Shown here piece after piece: positions 43,195-51,525 of a stretch of DNA of 64,000 bases. The notes below the pieces were generated by a model, which did no database searches, was not told the DNA's origin, and was given only the letters and a program-made list of their open reading frames with translations. Made by a program: the position numbers and the translations under genes. Numbering within the stretch: position 1 is the first letter of the stretch; every line of letters begins with the position of its first letter. Source of the stretch: Spiribacter halobius. GTDB taxonomy: Bacteria > Pseudomonadota > Gammaproteobacteria > Nitrococcales > Nitrococcaceae. The stretch covers positions 930,001 to 994,000 of the forward strand of contig NZ_CP086615.1 in assembly GCF_020883455.1 (NCBI RefSeq). The letters are read 5' to 3'.

Positions 43195-43659
43195 TCAACT
43201 GCAGCTGCGCTCCCAGCATTCCTCGCCGCTGCCAAAGCTACCGTCGTTATTGGTGTCCCAGCGCCGGGCGCCGGTGGAGTCCAGCTGAAGCGCGCCATCG
43301 TCGGACTGGGGGCCCTTGGGGCTGGCCTGGATGGTATAGCTGTTGCCGTCGGCGGAGACGATCGTGAGGTCGTAGTACTTGGTGCCCCCGTCGATCGGTG
43401 CCTCGGTCGGAAAGATCGCCGGCGCGCCCGTGTCGCTCCCCCCGGCCGCCGCGCCTTCGTAGGTGAGCTCTTCGGTGTAATGGCGCTCCATGGCGTTGCC
43501 GAAGGCGGACAGGGCGGCCTGGGCGTCGGCGCGGCGGCTCGAGCGCACCTGCTCCTGGTAGGCCGGATAGGCTATGGAGGCGAGGATCGCGACGATGGCC
43601 ACCGTGATCATCAGCTCGATGAGCGTGAAGCCTCGCGCGCGCCGGGTTCGTCGCATCAT
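43195..43659 (-). CDS. pilE: Type IV minor pilin PilE
   Basis: PilE joins the minor-pilin/PilY1 complex that primes pilus assembly. The 154-residue product has a leader ending ARG, mature start FTLIELMITVAIVAILASIA, and a C-terminal WDTNNDGSFGSGEECW segment typical of PilE. A GGAGG site precedes a GTG-ATG-ATG run; the first ATG (43659) is reported. PilD at 23232-24101 would process it. Confidence 0.92.
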   Translation of the reverse strand: MMRRTRRARGFTLIELMITVAIVAILASIAYPAYQEQVRSSRRADAQAALSAFGNAMERHYTEELTYEGAAAGGSDTGAPAIFPTEAPIDGGTKYYDLTIVSADGNSYTIQASPKGPQSDDGALQLDSTGARRWDTNNDGSFGSGEECWERSCS

Positions 43660-43690
43660 CACTGTGTCCCTCCAGTCACCGGTGTGGCCG

Positions 43691-44059
43691 TCAGCTCGGC
43701 TCGATGTAATTCTCGGGCAGCACCCAGATGGCCACCACGACGGGCTGTCCCTCGCGATCGCGACGCACCGTCAGCCCCACCGGCACGCCCGCTCGGAGCG
43801 CATGGATCGAGGCATGCCGGGTCGCGGGCGTATGCACGCGGACGTTCGTGTCCAGGGCGTACCAGTCGGCGCCGACGTTGATGCGCCCGCTGCGAAGCTC
43901 GCTGCCGTTGACGAAGCCGATGCGGTCGAACTCGCGCGGATAGTCGTCGGGCAGCGTTGGCCTTGGCGCGGTCGGCGGCTCGGCCGCGAGGGCGGGTGAT
44001 GCCGCCCAGAGGCCCGCCGTCGCGACGAGCACGAGGGTGAATAACAGACGCCAGTGCAT
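43691..44059 (-). CDS. PilY2-like small exported protein
   Basis: The 122-residue product has a clear signal peptide (MHWRLLFTLVLVATAG...SPALAAE) and a small beta-type domain (FDRIGFVNGSELRSG, WYALDTNVRVHTPA, LRAGVPVGLTV). It lies between pilY1 and pilE, exactly where P. aeruginosa has pilY2, and the pattern fits that poorly conserved family. The ATG at 44059 is preferred because AGGAG lies eight bases upstream. An ATG at 44077 overlapping the pilY1 stop is the alternative. Function in piliation is inferred from position. Confidence 0.7.
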   Translation of the reverse strand: MHWRLLFTLVLVATAGLWAASPALAAEPPTAPRPTLPDDYPREFDRIGFVNGSELRSGRINVGADWYALDTNVRVHTPATRHASIHALRAGVPVGLTVRRDREGQPVVVAIWVLPENYIEPS

Positions 44060-44076
44060 AGTGCTCACTCCTGCCA

Positions 44077-47000
44077 TTAGAGGCTCGGGATGACTTCGCG
44101 CCAGGAGCGGCGGCCAACCGGTCCGGTGCCCCCGGTGTTCGTGCCCATGCTGCGCACCTCGTCGCCGACCTGGGTCACCCGGAAGTTCTCGATGAAGCCG
44201 GAGTCAGTGGGGACGCCACCCTCGAAGCGCAGTCCGGTGACGCGGTTCAACTGGCCCTCGAGGCCGCCAACGTTGTCGTTCACGTCGAAGACACCGTCGC
44301 CATTGGTGTCGAAGACCACCACCTCGGGCGTACTTCCGGTCAGGGGATCGAAGCCCAGCTCGAAGCCTCCCACGATCGTGCCGCAGGCTGCGTCCACCTT
44401 CGGGATGACCGTGTTGACGAAGGCGATGCCGCCGCGCAGCTGCATGTTGCGCACGGCCCGCTCGCCCGGGAATTCCGGCGAGCCCGTCGACGAGCCTGCG
44501 GCGGGGGCATCGAGGTCGATGTACCAGCCCATGTCGGTGCTCCAGTCGACCTCGTTGTTCGTCAGCGTGCGCACGACGAAGCCGTTCACCGGATCCACCT
44601 CGTTGATGAACTGCTGCTCGATCAGCTCCGAGTGGGTGACGGCGTTCAGGTTGCCGAGCGGATCATCGTCCCAGATGCCGTAGATGGACTGTATCTCGTC
44701 GCTGGTAGCGTCGGCGTTGGTCATCCAGCTGCCAGTTCCCTGGACGAGCACCAGTCCCCCATCCGGGTGACGGACGGCCACCGGGGCCTTGGTAATAGGC
44801 TGGCGGTCGCCGCTGCCGTCCGCGTAGCTGGCCTGGAACAGCGTGCCATCCAGGTCCCACTGATTGGTGTTGCTGCTGGACAGGTCGAATCGGTGCAGGT
44901 TGCCCTGCAGGTCGCCGGCATAGACCACGTCGACGGTGCCGTTGCCGTCATAGTCGATGGCGCGGATGTCGCCGATGCCGTTGGGCGTGGTGCTGGTGAG
45001 GTGAGGCATGGTCGCGCTGTTGTAGTCATCGAACCCGATCCCGGTGTCGAGGCGGAAGTAGTCGGTGCCCTCGGTCCACACGCCGTCGGTGCCGCCATCG
45101 AGGAAGAGCACGAACAGCGAGGCGTTGCCGTTCGGGTCATCGCTGTTGTAGCCGTTGCCGAAGATCGCCACCCAACGCTTCTCGCCACTGGCCTCATCAT
45201 TGGACATGGCGATGACTGGCTCGCTGAAGGTGAGCCCGAGCGAGGCATCGTCGGCCTCGGCGCCGGTGCCGCCGACGAACTCCCAGAGCACCTGCCCGGC
45301 CGCACCGGTCTCGGTGGTGAAGTCCGAGGGATCCGTGATATCCAGGGCGAAATAGCCACGCCCGCCCGCGCCGAGGCCGCCGATCAGGGTCGTCTGCCAG
45401 CTGCCGCCCATGAACACGTCGTTAACCTGCGGCGAGGCGTCGACGAAGAAGCGGTGGTTGTACTCGGGGCTGGCGAGGTCGGGAAGATCGTCGATCAGGA
45501 TGCTCGGCACATAGGCGAAGAGCTCCTCGCCGGTGTCCGTGGAGAAGGCGTGCAGCATGCCGTCGTTGGCGCCCACGTACACCACGCCGTCGCGGCTGGC
45601 GTTGGCCTCCTGGAATTCGGGGTAGGTGTCGCCGCTGCTGGCCGGCCAGGCACCGCCATTGCGGCCCGAGAACGGCGGGCGGCCGACGAAGACCGGCGAG
45701 GAGTGGGTGATGTCCCCGAGCCGGCCCTCGTTGACCTCACGCTCGCGGAGTTCGCCCTCGTCGATGGCAATGCCCTCGTCGACCGAATGCCCGCGCACCC
45801 AGCCCAGGCGCTCGTCGCCAACGCCGCCGTTGTCCTGCCGCGCCGTGGTCAGCGCCGGCGGCACCGGGACGTGCAGCGCACCCTGCTGGTCGGTGGTCAG
45901 CGAGCTCCAGTCGAAGGCGATTCCACTGAGGGCGTCCGGGTCGTAGGTGACGATCCGGCGCGTGTCGCTGCTCTCGGAGGTGCGGCCGTCCAGCTGCTCG
46001 GCCGCCCTCCAGGCCGTGGATCCGAGGGTGCCATCGTCGTTGACCTGCTGGGCGATAAGATCGCCGGTGTTGGTCTTGGTGTCGTAGAAGGCCCGGAACA
46101 CCAGGGAATCGCTGCGGATGTTCTGGGTGTTGAAGGCCACCGCGGAACCCGCGCCGACGCCGGCGGCGATCTCGGAAAAGATCTCCTCCAGAGAGGTAGC
46201 GAGCTCGTCCGGGTCGCGTGCGCTGAGATAGCTGCCACGCCCGTTGAAGGCGGCATGGCGGAGGTCGTCGATGCGACCGTCCCCAGAGGTGCCCGGCCAG
46301 AATTTCGTGTCGGGGTCATCGGGTCCACCGGGCATCTCGTCAAGGGTGCCATTGACGCCGAAGCCGATGGTGTAGGTCGCCATGTGCTGATGCATTACCT
46401 CGCCGAGTTCGTCCGAACCGCGGAACAGGTTGCGGTCGCGGGCGGTGGTCGGCACCAGATCCGTCAGCGTGTCGTGGAGATCCCGCTCGTAGTAGTACAT
46501 GGCCACGTCCGCGAGCGTATTCGATAGGCCGTCTTCAAAGGCGCCGCCGTCGAAGTCGCTGTCGTTGTCGCCATCAGCGTTGCCCACGGAGGGATCGTTC
46601 CCGTTGTAGTAGCCGTCGGTCATCAGGATGGCGTAGTTCTGCCTGCAGGCGGCACCGCTTTCGTTGTTGCCGTCCTCGTCCTGTGTCTGCGGGCAGATCG
46701 CATCACCGAAAATACTGTTTGACTCGCAGGCGAAATACCGTCCGATCTCCTGCAGATTCTCACGCAGGGGCGTGCCACTGGCGGACCGGGTCTCGTAGAG
46801 CTGATCGAGCAACGAGCGCTTGTTGCCGCTGCTGGGGGAGACATTCATGGTGGCGACCGGGATCCGGTTGTTGCTGTTGTTATTGATCGTCGCGTAGCCG
46901 ATGCGCGCGGAGGTGTTGTCCCGGATGGTGCGGCTCAGGCCGGCCTTGGCGGCAAACTCGCGGCTGCGGTAGTAGCTGAACCAGTTGGCGAAATTCTGCT

Positions 47001-47811
47001 GAATCTCGTCGGTGCTGGCGTACTGTTTCGCGTCGGCGGCGTAGCGATTCTGTAGCCAAGCGTTGAGGTCAGCGAGGTCCGTGGCGGATAGGCTGCCGAT
47101 CTCGTACTTCCGCTCCTCACCGTTATCGAAAAGACCATCGCCGTCGTCGTCACTCCAGGTGAAGAAGCGGAAGCCGCCGGTCAGCGCCTGGTGTGAGGTG
47201 CCGCCGTCCCAGCCGGAGCCCTCGCTGGTGAGATCCTTGTAATCAGCGGGGTCGTACGGGTCGTCCGGCGCATTGGTGGCGTCGATATCGGTGAACGCAT
47301 CCCCGTCGGCGTCGACGCCGGCCCAGGGCGTGTAGGTCTGCTGGGGATTGAAGTAGAGCCGGTTGAAATCGCTATTGCGCGCGCGCCAGGAATCGTCGTC
47401 GGCCGTGTTGCAGTCGAGGCCGTTATCGCCATAGGTGTTGCTGGCGAACTCCGCGATGTAGAGATAGCCCGGCCGACCGTTGCTTGCGAAGGTGCAGTCG
47501 GGGTTGCCATCGTTATCGGCGTCCCGGTGCACCGGGTCCCCCGCGTCGGCAGGGCTGGTGCCGTCCGGCTGGGTGCCCGAGAACAGGAATTCCGCACCGA
47601 CGTCGGTGGTCATGACTTCCCAGTCCATGCTGCCCGAGTCGTCGTTGAGCACGACCACGTTCGGCTCCACGGGCGTCAGCGCCTCCAGCGCGTTCTGGGA
47701 AATGTCCAGCTGGGCCAGGGCCGCCGGGCTGAGCGCGCAGGCGCCGAACACAGCCACCCAGAGGGCGCGGCGGCTGGCCGCAGTGGCAAGGCGGTTGCTC
47801 CCCAAGGTCAT
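44077..47811 (-). CDS. pilY1: Type IV pilus tip adhesin / biogenesis factor PilY1
   Basis: PilY1 is a large exported pilus-tip protein that helps assembly, adhesion and surface sensing. The product is about 1244 residues, with a signal peptide, a von Willebrand A-like domain with a metal site (DDSGSM near residue 57), then the C-terminal beta-propeller. The propeller contains a calcium loop DYDGNGTVDVVYAGD near 952. Several other DxDxDG loops are spread along it. The ATG at 47811 has AGGAGG six bases upstream; an ATG at 47832 lacks a site. Confidence 0.94.
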   Translation of the reverse strand: MTLGSNRLATAASRRALWVAVFGACALSPAALAQLDISQNALEALTPVEPNVVVLNDDSGSMDWEVMTTDVGAEFLFSGTQPDGTSPADAGDPVHRDADNDGNPDCTFASNGRPGYLYIAEFASNTYGDNGLDCNTADDDSWRARNSDFNRLYFNPQQTYTPWAGVDADGDAFTDIDATNAPDDPYDPADYKDLTSEGSGWDGGTSHQALTGGFRFFTWSDDDGDGLFDNGEERKYEIGSLSATDLADLNAWLQNRYAADAKQYASTDEIQQNFANWFSYYRSREFAAKAGLSRTIRDNTSARIGYATINNNSNNRIPVATMNVSPSSGNKRSLLDQLYETRSASGTPLRENLQEIGRYFACESNSIFGDAICPQTQDEDGNNESGAACRQNYAILMTDGYYNGNDPSVGNADGDNDSDFDGGAFEDGLSNTLADVAMYYYERDLHDTLTDLVPTTARDRNLFRGSDELGEVMHQHMATYTIGFGVNGTLDEMPGGPDDPDTKFWPGTSGDGRIDDLRHAAFNGRGSYLSARDPDELATSLEEIFSEIAAGVGAGSAVAFNTQNIRSDSLVFRAFYDTKTNTGDLIAQQVNDDGTLGSTAWRAAEQLDGRTSESSDTRRIVTYDPDALSGIAFDWSSLTTDQQGALHVPVPPALTTARQDNGGVGDERLGWVRGHSVDEGIAIDEGELREREVNEGRLGDITHSSPVFVGRPPFSGRNGGAWPASSGDTYPEFQEANASRDGVVYVGANDGMLHAFSTDTGEELFAYVPSILIDDLPDLASPEYNHRFFVDASPQVNDVFMGGSWQTTLIGGLGAGGRGYFALDITDPSDFTTETGAAGQVLWEFVGGTGAEADDASLGLTFSEPVIAMSNDEASGEKRWVAIFGNGYNSDDPNGNASLFVLFLDGGTDGVWTEGTDYFRLDTGIGFDDYNSATMPHLTSTTPNGIGDIRAIDYDGNGTVDVVYAGDLQGNLHRFDLSSSNTNQWDLDGTLFQASYADGSGDRQPITKAPVAVRHPDGGLVLVQGTGSWMTNADATSDEIQSIYGIWDDDPLGNLNAVTHSELIEQQFINEVDPVNGFVVRTLTNNEVDWSTDMGWYIDLDAPAAGSSTGSPEFPGERAVRNMQLRGGIAFVNTVIPKVDAACGTIVGGFELGFDPLTGSTPEVVVFDTNGDGVFDVNDNVGGLEGQLNRVTGLRFEGGVPTDSGFIENFRVTQVGDEVRSMGTNTGGTGPVGRRSWREVIPSL

Positions 47812-47845
47812 GACAGACCTCCTGTTGGTCATCGTGCCCGGCGCT

Positions 47846-48439
47846 CTAGAGGCGCTTGCCGAAGGTCGATTGCAGGATCACGGTGGCAGACTCGGATCCG
47901 CCGGTGGCCCGTACGGTGATCTCGAAGAGATCGGTCTCGCCGGCGCCGGTGCCTTCGCCGTAGTTGCCCAGATTGAGCTCGTCCTCGGCGGCCTCCACCG
48001 TGCCCTCGTGGCGGATCACGTAGGCCGGCGCGCTCGCCACGTTGCCGGAGAAGCCGGTGTACGTGCGCGCCTTGTTGCTGTTGCCCGAGGCCGTTCCAGC
48101 CCAGTCGATGTGACGCCAGATGGCCTCGTCGTCGGCATCGACGTCACCGTCGCCATTGAGATCCGCGTCTTCGTCATAGAGGCCGTCACTGCCGTCACCG
48201 TCGAAGCCCGCGAGGGTAATGACGTTGTTCTCGATGTCCTGCTCGGCAGCGTAGAGCGCGGCTTCGGCCGCATCGAAGGCCATTTGCCGGTCGCGCTGAT
48301 TGGCGGCCATGCGCTCCTCCAGCGAGGTGTTGCGCAGCGTCACCACGCCGAGCAGCGTCATCACCAGCAGGAGGATGAGGCTCACGACCAGCGCCGCGCC
48401 GCGCTGGTTGGCGCCCGGGCCAATCGCCGGCCTGACCAT
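47846..48439 (-). CDS. pilX: Type IV minor pilin PilX
   Basis: PilX is a core minor pilin. The product is about 197 residues with leader ending NQRG and mature start AALVVSLILLLVMTLLG, followed by LRNTSLEERMAANQRD and FDAAEAALYAAE, typical of PilX/GspK-like pilins. It lacks Glu5, as usual for this class. A long acidic loop (DEDADLNGDGDVDADDE) resembles paired calcium loops. The ATG at 48439 follows the pilW stop; a GTG at 48460 is the alternative start. Confidence 0.88.
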   Translation of the reverse strand: MVRPAIGPGANQRGAALVVSLILLLVMTLLGVVTLRNTSLEERMAANQRDRQMAFDAAEAALYAAEQDIENNVITLAGFDGDGSDGLYDEDADLNGDGDVDADDEAIWRHIDWAGTASGNSNKARTYTGFSGNVASAPAYVIRHEGTVEAAEDELNLGNYGEGTGAGETDLFEITVRATGGSESATVILQSTFGKRL

Positions 48440-48446
48440 GCTGCCG

Positions 48447-49547
48447 CTACTCGAAGCCACCGTTGCGGATCCTCACCGTTGTGTTGAAGGCGTACCGGAG
48501 GCGCCGGTCCCCCGCGTGGGAGACGGTCGTGCTTGGGCCGATCTGTGTTTCCGCGACCACGTATTCACGGTCGTCGTTGTTGTTGGCGACGGCTTCGGGA
48601 GTCTGCGCGAGCAGTCCGAGGCGAACCGCGACGACGTTGTTCCAGTCCGACACGCTCCCGGCCTCCACGTAACGCTCGGGGGAGCCGTCGTCGTCGTCGT
48701 CCTCGCCGTAACGCAGCTGCATGTTCTCGATATGTTCCACCAGCTCACGGCTACTAGCGCTGATACCCCCGGAGCTGATGGAGGCCCGGCGCTCGTAGAG
48801 GGACGTCGTCTCGCCGGAACGGCTGACGCCGATGTAGTAGCCGACCGCCTCGAACTTGACCATCTGCGCGTCGTCGCCATACGTGTAGGGCGTTCCGGTG
48901 GACGTGCAAGTTACCGGTGAGCCCAGGCCCTTCGTGCAGTTGCCTGGAGAGACGCTGCCGCCGGTGTTGTGAACCACGGTGACATTGGCCGAGTTGGCGT
49001 TCGTTACCTGAAACAACGAAGACTGTTCGGTATCGCAGACGAGCACGATGTCGCCATCCTGGAGATCGTGCAGATCGTTCAGGAAAAAGGCCGCGGACGA
49101 CGCAGCGGGCTGGTGGTTGTTCACCGCGTAGGTGGTGTCACCGCCGCCACGCAGGATGAAGGCCTCGGTACCGTTGACCCGGTCGCCCGGCGAGGATCCG
49201 AAACTCACGCCGGGGAAGGTGTCGTCGCCCTCCGCGTAACCGGTGATGGGGCCGCCGGCGAAATCGGTCAGCGTGTTGCCGCTGCCGCCATTGAGCACGT
49301 TGGCGAAATTGCCGGTCTTGCGGCAGGGCATGAAGCCGGCCATACGGAGCTCACGCGAAAGCAGATCCGACGCGAAGCGGGCGTTCTCCTGCATGCGGCC
49401 GAGGTTCTCCGTGGTCCGCTGGCTTTGCCGGCTCCCGAGATAGACCTGAACGACGCCCGCCAGCAGCACGAGGCCGATCAGCATCGCCACCATCAACTCG
49501 ACGAGCGACAAGCCGGACTGTCCGTGTGCACGCGGCCGATACTTCAT
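48447..49547 (-). CDS. pilW: Type IV minor pilin PilW
   Basis: The 366-residue product is a large minor pilin of the PilW family, with leader ending GQSG, mature start LSLVELMVAMLIGLVLLAG and VYLGSRQSQRTTENLGRMQE. The later segment LRYGEDDDDDGSPERYV is the usual acidic loop of PilW. It lies between pilV and pilX and is expected in the priming complex with PilY1. Confidence 0.93.
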   Translation of the reverse strand: MKYRPRAHGQSGLSLVELMVAMLIGLVLLAGVVQVYLGSRQSQRTTENLGRMQENARFASDLLSRELRMAGFMPCRKTGNFANVLNGGSGNTLTDFAGGPITGYAEGDDTFPGVSFGSSPGDRVNGTEAFILRGGGDTTYAVNNHQPAASSAAFFLNDLHDLQDGDIVLVCDTEQSSLFQVTNANSANVTVVHNTGGSVSPGNCTKGLGSPVTCTSTGTPYTYGDDAQMVKFEAVGYYIGVSRSGETTSLYERRASISSGGISASSRELVEHIENMQLRYGEDDDDDGSPERYVEAGSVSDWNNVVAVRLGLLAQTPEAVANNNDDREYVVAETQIGPSTTVSHAGDRRLRYAFNTTVRIRNGGFE

Positions 49548-49552
49548 GTGCC

Positions 49553-50083
49553 TCAGTCCCGAATCTCGGTTTGATAGTCCAGGCTGACAGTACTGACGCC
49601 GTCGCCATCGTCGTCACGTCGGTCCGTCCACTGGATGGTCACCGTGAACGAGTTACCCGCGCGCTGAATGGCGCCCCGGCCGTCGGGCAGAATGCCGGCA
49701 TCGATCCCGAGCCCTGCACAGGCGCTCGAGCTGCTCCAGTTGCCGAGCTGGCACTGCCAGGTGGCGAGGTCGTAGGCCGCCAGCTGGCCGGCGGAACATG
49801 AGCTCGAACTGGTATTGCACGCGGTGACACTGGCCGGCGCGTCGGTCAGCGCGACATCGTAGTCTCCGGCCACGGCGGCGGAGGGATTGGCCCGCATGCG
49901 CTCCATGACGTCGTAGGCGAGCAGGGAAGCCTGTGAGCGCAGGTATGCGCTCTGGTTGTACTGGAGGGCCCTAACCTGCATGGCGGCCAGCCCCAGAAGA
50001 CCAATCGACAGGACCAACACGGCCACCAGCACCTCGGTGAGGGTGAAGCCGGCCTGGCGATCCTGGCGAAGTGCGTGCTGCAT
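49553..50083 (-). CDS. pilV: Type IV minor pilin PilV
   Basis: The 176-residue product has leader ending RQAG and mature start FTLTEVLVAVLVLSIGLLGLA, then ALQYNQSAYLRSQASLLAYD, the PilV pattern. Four cysteines lie in the C-terminal half (CNTSSSSC, CQ, CAG). A DDDGDG loop is near the end. It is the second gene of the minor-pilin operon. Confidence 0.93.
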   Translation of the reverse strand: MQHALRQDRQAGFTLTEVLVAVLVLSIGLLGLAAMQVRALQYNQSAYLRSQASLLAYDVMERMRANPSAAVAGDYDVALTDAPASVTACNTSSSSCSAGQLAAYDLATWQCQLGNWSSSSACAGLGIDAGILPDGRGAIQRAGNSFTVTIQWTDRRDDDGDGVSTVSLDYQTEIRD

Positions 50084-50086
50084 GCC

Positions 50087-50647
50087 TTAACAACTCACTG
50101 CATTGCCGTCATGGTTCTCGACGACCCCGTCTCCGTCCTGATCCAGGGCCTGGCTCGGGCGTCCGGAGGCGTTGAGGTTGATGGCTCGCGCCTCACCTGC
50201 CCCGCGGTCATCACAGAAGACGAAGCTGCCTTCGTCCGCGCCGGCGATGAAGCCGCTGGCCATGTACTGTATTGCCCCGGCGCTTCCGAATCCGGTGGTG
50301 GAGATCGCCACGCCGGTCGGCGCGCTCGCCTGACTCCGCAGGATGGATTCGGAGGCATCGCGGGTGCCGTCACCGTCGGCGTCCGCGAACAGAAGCCAAC
50401 CGCCATCCCAGTCACTGCCACCGCAACTTGATGCGTCGGTGCTGGCACACAGCGTCATCGTCACACCCTGACGCACGGCCTCCGAGCGGGCGGCGTTGAT
50501 GGCCGTCACCAGCTCATTGTTGGCGCCGGTGAGACGGTTGTCCCTGATCAGCGCCTGGAAGGAGGGCACGCCCACGGACAGCAGAATTGCCGCCACGGCC
50601 AGCGTGACCATCAGCTCAACCAGGGTGAATCCGCCTGTACGTGTCAT
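50087..50647 (-). CDS. fimU: GspH/FimU-family minor pilin
   Basis: The 186-residue product has a six-residue leader (MTRTGG), mature start FTLVELMVTLAVAAILLSVG and the GspH domain (RLTGANNELVTAINAARSEA). DADGDGTRDASESILR is the usual acidic loop, and DQDGDG occurs near the C-terminus. As first gene before pilV it occupies the fimU position. FimT and FimU are hard to separate by sequence alone. Confidence 0.85.
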   Translation of the reverse strand: MTRTGGFTLVELMVTLAVAAILLSVGVPSFQALIRDNRLTGANNELVTAINAARSEAVRQGVTMTLCASTDASSCGGSDWDGGWLLFADADGDGTRDASESILRSQASAPTGVAISTTGFGSAGAIQYMASGFIAGADEGSFVFCDDRGAGEARAINLNASGRPSQALDQDGDGVVENHDGNAVSC

Positions 50648-50758
50648 GGATCACATTCAACGCGCGATGATGGCGTCCGTGCAGAGGGCGGGAGACGAGC
50701 CGCCGAGGCCGTCCGACGAGTGGCGAAAGGCCTCCGGACATCGTTGAGACACCGCCGA

Positions 50759-50787
50759 TTGTCTGGCGCAGACGGCTCGCTTATACT
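50759..50787 (+). promoter_or_regulatory. tRNA-Thr promoter
   Basis: TTGTCT (50759-50764) and TATACT (50782-50787) are separated by 17 bases and end 13 bases before the tRNA. It is one of the clearest sigma-70-type sites in the window. Confidence 0.8.
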
Positions 50788-50800
50788 CCGCGGTCGCGTT

Positions 50801-50876
<76 letters not shown>

Positions 50877-50961
50877 CTTCTTGCCCTGGTGCTCTCCCGC
50901 CTGTAACGGCCGGTTTTGCGTTTGCCGGCGTCTCTCGGGCTTGGGCTGCTTACTCCCGAAA

Positions 50962-51444
50962 TCAGTCGATGAGATTGGGTGTCTTGCCGATCACCCGCTG
51001 CTCGGGCTCGGGCTCCTCCGGAGGGTCTGGTGAGGCCTTGGGAGGGTGTGGTCGGTGGGGAGGGTGCGGGAATGGCGGATAGCCATAGCCGTAGCCATAG
51101 CGCACCCAGCGTGGCTCCCGGGGCGGCTGGGGATCGGTACGTGCCGGCGTGGGGGCAGCCGCGGCGGCCTGTTCCGCGGCCCGGCGTTCGCGCTCGGCTT
51201 CCCGGGCGCGGCGGGCCTCCGCCAGGGCCTCTGCGGACTCCGCCAGGGCCTCGGCACGCTCGCGGGCGGCGGCGGCCGCGCCGGCGGGGGGCGGCTCCGG
51301 CAGCTGGACGCGCTCGCCACCGGCGCAGGGCTCGTCGGTGAAGGTGATGGCGCCTTCGTCGCCGGGGCAGCGGTAGACGGGGCTGCCGGTTGCCGGGCCG
51401 GTGGCGGCGATCAGTAGCGCGGTGACCAGCAGCAGGCTGCGCAT
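50962..51444 (-). CDS. DUF4124-domain exported protein
   Basis: The 160-residue product has a signal peptide (MRSLLLVTALLIAATG...) and the short DUF4124 motif VYRCPGDEGAITFTDEPC with its two cysteines. An Ala/Glu/Arg coiled-coil-like stretch and a proline- and tyrosine-rich tail (YGYGYGYPPFPHPPH) follow. DUF4124 proteins are common periplasmic proteins of unknown role in gammaproteobacteria. It stands alone between tRNA-Thr and the chemoreceptor gene. Confidence 0.8.
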   Translation of the reverse strand: MRSLLLVTALLIAATGPATGSPVYRCPGDEGAITFTDEPCAGGERVQLPEPPPAGAAAAARERAEALAESAEALAEARRAREAERERRAAEQAAAAAPTPARTDPQPPREPRWVRYGYGYGYPPFPHPPHRPHPPKASPDPPEEPEPEQRVIGKTPNLID

Positions 51445-51525
51445 GGCGAACCTATCCGTTGCGGGCTCACTGTCACCATGGGGCCGGCCCGCCGCGCGTG
51501 CAATGCGGAAATAGCCCTCGCTGAG

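Noticed and set aside
44632-46527. A 631-codon open frame antisense to pilY1
   Set aside because: Low-complexity Val/Gly/Glu/Ala-rich product with no recognisable motif. pilY1 on the other strand has clear domains.
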